Below, piece by piece: positions 26,925 through 35,055 of a DNA stretch of 35,055 nucleotides; positions within the stretch are counted from its first letter, which is position 1; the number at the start of each line of letters is the position of its first letter. The stretch lies in the NCBI GenBank assembly GCA_000969725.1, contig JXSR01S022522.1, one strand, 5' to 3'. Origin of the DNA: Ophiothrix spiculata. Its lineage: Eukaryota > Echinodermata > Ophiuroidea > Amphilepidida > Ophiotrichidae. Both the position numbers and the translations under genes were made by a program. The notes beneath the pieces are model-generated. The model was not told the origin of the DNA. It made no database searches and saw nothing but the letters and a program-made list of their open reading frames with translations.

Positions 26925-28807
26925 GCTGCTATATTTTAGTGTGTCTCGAGGCTACTTTCACCTATCCCATAATGCAGTCTGTAAAGTACCCAATATCCAG
27001 GTGCCCTTCACAATCAGCCATATTATTACATTGTGAGCAGATTTATGATGTGACATCACCTGCGCACAACGTATATTATGGTTGATACCGGAAAATTTCA
27101 TGAACTCTCTATAAATATTTAACAGAATGCAGTAGCGTGCCCAGGATTTTTCCTCGCGTGGGGCTAAAGCCTGGGGATTTGCCGATTATGGGGGCTGAGT
27201 GGTAAAAATCATTAAAAACAGGTGGATTTTTCATGATTTTTACAATCTTGCAGGGGGGGCTTCAGTCCAGTGATAAATTCCAGGGACACATTTTGACCAA
27301 ATAAAATAATGCTGTATTGGCATTTTGTAATCTTGAATATGAGCAAACTTGTTGAGTTGATTTATGCACATATGAAATAGATTCAACAAACATACCAGTT
27401 GTTAAATGATACCTTGTCATTTGGGTTCACTTTGGTAACCATTTATCACCATCTTGTCATGATGGGTATCATGGAAAGGTGTGATTTTGAGGCAGATTTG
27501 AAGTGCTTTCTTTTCTGTTAGAACCCAAAAGAGCTCAAACAATTTTATAGTCTAGGGGTAGAAATCAGCCCAGAAGTCTGTTTCAGTAGTTTTCAGTGGT
27601 GGCCTGTTCTCAAAGGCAAGTATACTCCAGTCACAGAGATATATACAAGAAGTTGTTTCACCTCTCACGACCAGAAATCTCTCATCGACGTCACTGTTAA
27701 ATTTCATGACTAATCAAGCATTGATAATTGTTGCGTTTTCCTGCGCAACTCGTTTAGTCAGGTGTGAAATGCGGTGACTTATTGCACCAAATTGGCTAAA
27801 ATCTTTGGGATAATCACTTTTCACTTTTCATGAATGGTTAAATCATGTTTATAACAATTAATTAGTCAAGGAATATCTCTCATAATGGGGATTAAGTTCC
27901 CTGTGTTTATATGAAATTTTGTTCACATCAGCACTTAGGTCATGTCCTTAACAAATATTTGTATTGCATGTCATTCAGTTTTATTATTCAATTAGTCTGA
28001 TCTTTCACAAGCATTTTTAGATAATAATGCCCTATCTAAGCGATGTTTTAAAGGCTCTGAATGTTAAGAAAACAACAGGTGGAGTGAAAACAACATGGCA
28101 ATTAAAATGTTGCATAGTAGATATAAATATCATTTGCATTATTTATAAGGTCTGCGCACTCTTTAAGCATGTTAAGTTTGATAATCTTAAGGGCAAAATT
28201 TAAGCCCATCGAACTGTTTTTGCTATGATCATTTGTGACCGTCCATCTCAAATGAGTGAAAATACATGACAAGATCATAATTTGCCGAAATTGATTTTTT
28301 GCACAGATTCACAATCTTTGTGCTTACTTCAAAACATCAGCAAAGTTTCATTTCAAGAAAATGACCGGAAATATGAAATAAATCTGTATATTTTGAGGAC
28401 AATCAACAGAAAATATAGCAGGGCTTACTGATTTTTGAACGCATTTATCTCAGTTATACATTCTACTCCCTGACAACCTTTGACGGACCATAACTTGACT
28501 TCTGGAAATCAAGTGAAGTTTATTTAGGTGTCATTTTAATTCTTATAACATATTCTTTGCAAATATCTAAAATGTGACAAAGGCAAGAGGCTGCTCCAGA
28601 GGTTGATTTAAGCCCTTCCCACCATTCATTTCAAACTGCTATTTCCACAGCTTACGGCTCATTTGGAATAAATGGTCTCATTAGTTCTAAAATGATTTTG
28701 GATATGACCTATCATCCTATCATCTATCCACTATGGCTGGATGAAGGCCTCAGCATTATTTCTTTGCATAGGCTAACTAGCGGAATAGCTAAGATCAATC
28801 ATTCACC
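26925..28807. other. gene-free stretch
   Basis: No gene or RNA supported. A G7-containing repeat remnant (TAGCGTGCCCAGGATTTTTC ... CTTGCAGGGGGGGCTTCAG) spans about 27132-27265. Confidence 0.5.
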
Positions 28808-31800
28808 AGAATCGTTCAGTTTTTGAAGAAAGCATGAAACTTTGTACACGTTATCTATGATACCCAAGGTATATGAAAAGAAAGGGATACAAATAATTTT
28901 CTCCCCCTGATGGCCGCCATTTTGAATTTAAATATGGCTGCCTTAATCCCTATATGTTTGCCCATATCTCCTGTTCTATTACACCTGAGACCAAAATTCT
29001 AACGCCTTTACCTATGTTTTCTATGCCCCAGAATATTTTGGGAGTCACAGAATTTATGTCAAGCCGTCATAATTGGATTTCAAGATGGCCACATGGTGTT
29101 TACACTACAACTTGTATATCAATTTCAATATTAGTATACGAGCTTCTAGGGGCCACCCATACCCGTAGGAACAAGCATTTGTTACATATTTCTTTTAGCA
29201 AAGGCCAACAGGTATCTAAATCTTACCTTGTTACTGGTGGCCGGTGTGACTGTGAGGGCGCTTTTTTTTCAAAAAAGCCACAATAAATAAATAGCATAGT
29301 TTCATTATAAGAAAAACCACGATTAAAGTCACTTGTAAACCACTTTAATATCAACTTTCCTCTTTCAATCAAACGAGTTTAACAAACATATTGGGATTAA
29401 AATTAGTAGGTGTATATGTTTTAATTCAAAATGGCGGGCACAATGGCCACAAAATATCATATTTAGAAAACTGACCGAAACGAGCCTTTTTAACGGCTAT
29501 TATCATAAGTAATCAGTAAAATGTGGGGTTACGGTAACATTTTTGTCATAACGTATTATTTCAAATGCAATATGGTGCCCATAATCAGCTCATAAATGAT
29601 CCGGCGTCAAAATACAATGCTGTAGCTCAGAACTGGGCTATTGAATGGGATTGAAAGGGACTTTTATTATCTAAAATTTAAATCAATGCAAAACGGATTT
29701 CAACTGTCATGACTGTGTTGATTACATGTTTAAATCCAAACAGCACCTATAATGAATTCCTAAACGGCCGCAAAAATACTTTTTTGTAGCCAAACATACA
29801 CTAGGGTGGCGTTTTAACTAAATATAAGCAGTTACCAATATTCAGAATAATCCATGAAAAGCGATTTTTAGAGTAATAAGTGACCCAATTATACAAAATT
29901 TGAATTGTAAGCATGTTTCAAATAAAAAAATGACGCTCACAATGAAGTCCAAAATGGCCACCACTATATATTTTAAATTACAAAATTTATTTGAGTAGCA
30001 TTAGAGACCATTTATCATTCAAGTTAAGCAATAGGAAATATTCCAAAGATTATGATAGGGACTTTACCCAAACGTTAAGGTTGTAACCATGTTTCAAAGC
30101 CACAATAGTACCAAAATAAAGTCCAAAATGACTTTTTATAAACACATTTTTATGCCTAAATGGGTTAGACCACCATTAAAGTGATTTTGAAAATATTGAA
30201 TGTTCGAAGTTATCAAGGAAACTGGTTTTGAGAGTTACAATATAAATAAATATCCCTAAAATGTTGTTAACATATGTCTAATATTCTAATATAATAAGGT
30301 CAAAACTTGCCATGAAGCTGAGGAAAAAATGCATTTGACAGCTCTTTCGCGGCCCTTGTTATTTTCTCCACCAAATTGAATTGAATGACTCAATTCGGAT
30401 AAAATTGCCCTATTGAAAAAAATGGGGTTTTTAATACAGTTTTAAATGCTGTCTTTAATGGTGGTATTACGTATTTGAATATAAATATTTGCATTTCGGT
30501 GCTCATTCAACTTTGGTACATTTTTGGATATGAAACATGTATTCAACCTAAATTGGGAATAAAAAGTCATGTTGCTATCCCTAAAATAATTTTCCATCGA
30601 TTTTGAATAATAATGTTTCTAATGCAGTTTAAATGTCACTCTAACTTTAGTTTAAAATTACATTTTAACAGTCATTTGAGTCTACTTTGGAACCCTATTG
30701 TGGCCGTAATGCCACTAATGTACTAGCAATTCAATTTACGGATAATTTTGTCAGTTGTTACCCAAAAAGTCACTTTTTATTGATTATTTTGAATATTTGA
30801 TGTTTAAATGCAGTTTTAATGCCACCCTAGCCCATTTTAGCGATAAAATGTATTTTTAAATTTCAGTGGACACCATTTTGAATTTGTAAAATGCAATTTT
30901 AGAAAGAGGGCTGAATACCATTTTGCATGAATAATTGATTATTTAATATTTTACGCATTTATTGATGTTTTAATGCCACTCTGGTCCATTTCCAGGTGGC
31001 AAAATGTATTTTGGCAGCCATTTTAGATCTCATTAATGGAACCTTTTTTAATTTGAAATATGAGAATGACATAATTCGGCGATAAAATGATCTTGTTATA
31101 AACTTTTAAGCTTCTGTTTACTAATTTGAAAATTATATCAGGTTATACATGATGATAAAGGGCTTTTTAGTCAATTACAATAATTTTGGTTGCCATTTTG
31201 AACATGTAATTTGACTGTATCCCAAATATCTCATTTTCCCAACGTGTTGTTGAACTCCAGAAGCCGTTTATCAATGCAAAAGGTGCATCAAGTGGTTTAT
31301 GAGTTAATAAATGCGGTTTACAATATAGATGTGCCATTTATTTTAGGCAGCCTTTTTAGTAAAAAACGCCCTCATGGTCATATTCACCACTAAAATATTG
31401 GCAAACAAATTGATTTGGATAATCAAGGGTCCTGAAACAATAAAACGTGTTTGCCTGTGCCTACCTGGTGGATTAGGATATGGTATACTTAGTCTAACTA
31501 TTGTAAGTAACATTGTGTATGTAAAACACGCGGCGGCCATCTTGAAATCCAATATGACGGTCTCAAACATGAATGCTGTTACTACTAACATTATCCTGGA
31601 CATCAAAAATATATGAAAAGGGGTTTCAGCTTTGGCGTTAGGTGTAATAAAACATTATATATGGGCAAAATATAGGGATTATGACGGCCATATTTGAATT
31701 CAAAATGGCAGCCCTCAGAGTCGGAAATATATTTGTATCCATTTCTTTTTAAGACCCCTGGGTATTATAGATACCATGTGCAAAGTGTCATGCTTTCTTC

Positions 31801-31817
31801 AAGAACTGAACGATTCT
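28808..31817. mobile_element. ~3 kb giant fold-back (degenerate palindrome)
   Basis: The outer ~190 bp (from AGAATCGTTCAGTTTTTGAA) recur inverted at about 31625-31817 (ending CTGAACGATTCT) at roughly 80% by eye. Inner blocks also pair about the same centre near 30312: GATGGCCACATGGTGTTTACA (29085) with the inverse near 31530; GAGGGCGC-TTTTTTTTC (29255) with 31370; TTCAAAATGGCGGGCAC (29424) with GGTTGCCATTTTGAACATG (31188); CTAGGGTGGCG (29801) with GCCACCCTAG (30821). The phrase AAAATGGC(G/C)GCC/GCCACCATTTT recurs throughout. No transposase-size frame exists. Confidence 0.75.
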
Positions 31818-31846
31818 AATGCTTAACCCTTCAACTAAACATTCCA

Positions 31847-31983
31847 CAAGAGTGGACATTCACTCGCTGAGTGTGAACATCACTCCTTTTTGAATGAATA
31901 TTTTGTGGAACTAACAAAATGGTGAAATATTCACTCAAAAAAAGGAGTGACGTTCACTCTCAGCGAGTGAATGTCCACACTTG
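31847..31983. repeat. GAGTG/CACTC fold-back
   Basis: CAAGAGTGGACATTCACTCG, continuing CTGAGTGTGAACATCACTCC, pairs with its inverse at 31930-31983, with arms about 50 bp and few mismatches. GAGTG/CACTC pentamers continue to about 32175. Confidence 0.85.
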
Positions 31984-32175
31984 AAAAGTGTTAAATTGAG
32001 GACAATACATTTTCGAGTGGTATTCACTCTCACCTTTTCTCACTCTTTTTGGATTGAAAGTTCAGTCATTTCTCTCTTTTTCAAGTTGATTGACTAGCAC
32101 ATGCAACTGTTTTTGAGTGGTTTTCACTCTTTTTCGAGTGAATTGGGATTCACTCATTTTTTCACTCTTTTTACA
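31984..32175. repeat. CACTC/GAGTG word cluster
   Basis: About ten GAGTG or CACTC words (TTTTCACTCTTTTTCGAGTG, GATTCACTCATTTTTTCACTC) continue the vocabulary of the neighbouring fold-back; probably an older copy of the same element. Confidence 0.5.
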
Positions 32176-32224
32176 TTTAGAGAGTAAGTTATTTACAATT
32201 GCTACTTTATTATTCATTTATTTA

Positions 32225-32470
32225 TAACATTTGGCGGAAAGCCAGGCTAATCCCAATAGTGCATGCGTATTAATATCGAAGGACACTTCCGTCATATGAA
32301 AGACAGAATATTGGAAAGAATTTTCAATTTTAGATGCAGGAGGAAACCGAAGTGCTAGGAGAAAACCTGCAAGGACGAGTATAGATCGATACATTCTAGG
32401 CTCGACTGGGAATCGAATTATCCCAAATAGCTGACTGAAACCTCTATTTGAACTCTCAACAAACTCTAAA
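32225..32470 (-). repeat. SINE-like repeat with GGTTTCCTCC motif
   Basis: Plus strand has GGAGGAAACCGAAGTGCTAG followed by GAGAAAACCTGCAAGGACGA and then ACTGGGAATCGAATTATCCC, an inverted B-box-like sequence. Such GGAGGAAACCGGAG...GGAGAAAACC blocks beside a tRNA-like end are, from memory, common in dispersed repeats of many animals. Family not assigned. Confidence 0.45.
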
Positions 32471-33970
32471 ATTAAATGTCAGCAATAATTGTTTTAAAAC
32501 ACCGCATTAGGATTAGCTGGTTTCGACAAGTAATTCGCATTGCGTGACGTTTTGTTTGAAACATTCAGGTTAACTGTCTTCAAGTTATATTGTATCTATT
32601 TGTATGCATTGATGGAATGCATCTTGTCTCCTCAGACCAAAATCTTCAAAATGTAAGATTTTTGTAAAACAATGGGCCATTAATGTCAAGTATGAACAAA
32701 ATAACAAAAAGATACTGTTTGTACAGGTGCATGAAATAAATGTTAACCAACTTTGAAAAGTAAAGGGAAAGAAAGGAGATCTTTATCGTTAACCTAATTG
32801 GAAAAGAAAAGGTAAAGAAAGATGATCAACATTGTTTGTTTTAGTTCATGGGTGAAATACCTAAATAAAAATTGTGAGAAAAATTTGATTCTTGTCTTAC
32901 TTTTGATGCTTTGCGTGATTGGAAGACAAAGATGGCTTGTCAGTTTACTCTATATTTCATTTTTTGTTTTTGCCAGTGTGTCCCAAAGTAGCTCTGACGA
33001 ACCTTTTTGAATTTCTAAATTTCAAACAATTTATTTGGATTCAAAATATGATACTTTTTAAGCTTTAAAAGTTGTTGCTTTCCTTCAACCAGCCAAGCCT
33101 TATTTTGAGAATTAGAAAAAAAGGGTTTTCGTATTTACTGTTCCAAAGAATACAAACCATCTTTTTTTAGAAATTCCTTAATTTTTTTCTTTTACAAATT
33201 AAGCAAACATTCTGAAGATGTAAAAAAGTATAATTCTGTTCTTTTAGAATTTGTGTTAAACATTTGTAGTTATTTCGTAATGTATGTTGATTTGTATTGA
33301 TCTTAATTTTTTGCTTGAGCTTCATTTTATAATTGTACACAAGAAAGTTGTAAAAAACGAAATGTACACTGACTTATCACAAATTTTCTGTGCAAATTTC
33401 CTCTACAACTGCTGACTTTGTTGCATTTTTAGAATGTAATCAGGTAATTGAAACAAAATTTAATTAGGTCCAGGGATGGGCTTCTGATTGGTCCATTTGG
33501 GACATGTTCTATAGGTTTTATGTTCCCTTTTTGTGGAAAATACAGAAATGGGTGCCTTTTTGATCAAAATCGGCAATAGTTTGGATAAGACTTTGGGGTT
33601 ATTAGTTTTATGTTTGAATAAGGATTAGGTAAGGTTGTAAGAACAATGTGCAATTAATATTGGTATGATTTTCATCAAAAAGTTGCCAATTCTTTCTTCT
33701 ATAGAAAATCCATTTGCCTATGTGTAATAAGAGTTGCACCATTTGACTTCCTGGGGGGTGGCTGAAAAGTCAAGAATTTTTTTTTTACCTCATTGAAGTA
33801 AGTTTTTTCTTTTTCATAATACCAAAAATTTCAGAGGGCTGTACCCCAAATTCCCTCTATGATAATGTATCACGTGAGTGAGCCAACTTTCTTTTTTTCT
33901 TCATATGAGTCAATTTATTTTCCTTTTTTCCCGATTTTGTTGTTGTCTCACATGATAAGATTATTCTTTT
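32471..33970. other. gene-free, T-rich stretch
   Basis: No gene supported. A good acceptor-like sequence (TTTTTTGTTTTTGCCAG) at about 32980 and another (TTATTCTTTTCAG) at 33973 lack convincing exons. Confidence 0.45.
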
Positions 33971-34129
33971 CAGAAAAACTTCCAGCCCCCACTTGGAAGC
34001 CAGTAATAAACTAGACAACTCCAGAACATCTATGCATGTGCTGGCCCCTAGGGATACAATAGGTCTTTACAGGGCCAATACTATTCAAAGATATTTCTTA
34101 AGTCACAATGCATCCATGTACAAACTGTG

Positions 34130-35055
34130 GTCCTTGCGATTTCTGCAGTTTGGTCCTTGTACCTTTTATAATTTGGTCGCTGGGAGTGATATACATTTGG
34201 CCCAAGACTACCAACAGGCACTACCTCTAGTCATGGAACGCATGTGTACCAAGTTTGGTCCTTGTACCTTCTATAGTTTGGTCGCTAGAGCTGATTTTAT
34301 ACAAAAAATGTGGGCCCCTGGGGCCCAATGCCTTGGATCCCTGGGCCTGAGACTACCCAAAGGCACTACCTCTATTCATGGGCTACATGTGTACCAAGTT
34401 TGGTCATTGTAACCTTTATAGTTTGGTCGCTAAAGGAGATTTTATACATATCCATTTGGGCCCTGGGGCCCAAGATCGTAGGCCCCTGGGCCTAAGACTA
34501 CCAAAAGACACTACCTCTAGTCATGGACCGCATGTGTACCAAGTTTGGTCCTTGTACCTTCTATAGTTTGGTCGCTAGAGCTAATTTTATACATATACAT
34601 TTGGGCCCCTAGGGCCCAATGCCTTGGATCCCTGGGCATTAGACTACCCAAAGGCACTATCCTAGTCATGGGCTACATGTGTACCAAGTTTGGTCCTTGT
34701 ACCTTTTATAGTTTGGTCGCTAGAGGTGATTTTATACATATATATTTGGGCCCCAGGGGCCCAAGGCCTCGGGCCCCTGGGCCTAAGAGTACCAAAAGGC
34801 ACTACCTCTAGTCATGGACCGCATGTGTACCAAGTTTGGTCCTTGTACCTTCTATTGTTTGGTCGCTAGAGCTGATTTTATACATATACATTTGGGCCCC
34901 TGGGGCCCAATGCCTTTGATCCCTTGGCCTGAGACTACCCAAAGGCACTACCTCTAGTCATGGGCTACATATGTACTGAGTTCGGTCCTTGTAACCTTTA
35001 TAGTTTGGTCGCTAGAGGAGATTTTATACATATCCATTTGGGCCCTGGGGCATAG
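34130..35055 (+). repeat. 145/146 bp satellite with alternating A/B units
   Basis: The landmark CATGTGTACCAAGTTTGGTC starts at 34241, 34386, 34531, 34676, 34822 and 34968, a period of 145-146 bp. Units alternate between TCATGGA(A/C)CGCATGTG and TCATGGGCTACATGTG, and between CCTTGGATCCCTGGGC and a TAGGCCCCTGGGC-type tail, giving a ~291 bp dimer. Each has a near-palindrome such as GGGCCCCTGGGGCCC. The first unit is shortened, and the array continues past the window edge. Open frames over it shift with each unit and are not genes. Confidence 0.9.

Noticed and set aside
28954..29286. 110-codon plus-strand frame
   Set aside because: It lies entirely within the giant fold-back, shows no family features and is probably chance.
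32980..33090. Possible exon after TTTTTTGTTTTTGCCAG, open in two frames
   Set aside because: Neither frame has protein-like composition, and no partner exon or poly(A) signal supports it.
33973..34412. Frame after a good acceptor (TTCTTTTCAG), up to 139 codons
   Set aside because: Most of it runs into the 145 bp satellite, where the frame shifts from unit to unit; no donor and no recognisable domain.
34130..35055. CRISPR-like array
   Set aside because: Units are contiguous 145 bp repeats with no unique spacers, in a eukaryotic genome.

Overview
This window is eukaryotic: spliced gene signals, a metazoan potassium channel, AT-rich intergenic DNA and dense non-autonomous transposons. The abundance of short fold-back elements, tRNA-derived repeats and poly-G/C-ended elements suggests an invertebrate, perhaps a marine deuterostome such as an echinoderm or hemichordate. 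That placement is an inference from texture, since no lineage marker was read. A 430-base assembly gap lies at 14722-15151.

Genes are sparse. The clear one is an intact, single-exon inward-rectifier K+ channel (Kir/KCNJ, most like Kir3/GIRK by eye) on the minus strand at 17546-19492. It has a long acidic turret and an unusual PIP2-contact segment. A second gene, not in any single long frame, was assembled by reading splice sites. It is a three-exon plus-strand gene (6387-6540, 7880-7955, 10353-10467) encoding about 114 residues, with matching intron phases, a stop codon and AATAAA 22 bases later. Weaker candidates are a mitochondrial-presequence first exon at 25692-25815, a possible terminal exon ending at 26319, and a minus-strand exon at 21539-21734.

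The rest is a catalogue of repeats. It includes three copies of a ~680 bp family carrying a tRNA-like module at its 3' side. There are G-run-ended hAT-like elements with 8 bp target duplications (2704-3068, 23700-24012) and TTAA-flanked elements (5245-5402, and 17237-17507 in the Kir 3' region). There are also TA-flanked elements (1395-1587, 13426-14330, 22601-23042) and several fold-backs.

Three structures stand out. One is a ~3 kb near-end-to-end degenerate palindrome at 28808-31817. One is a cluster of mini-hairpins with GNA loops at 4622-4938. One is a 145/146 bp satellite at 34130-35055 with alternating A/B units that runs off the window. Apart from the Kir gene and the three-exon gene, I see no group of genes working together; no bacterial-style operon, CRISPR or phage system is present.
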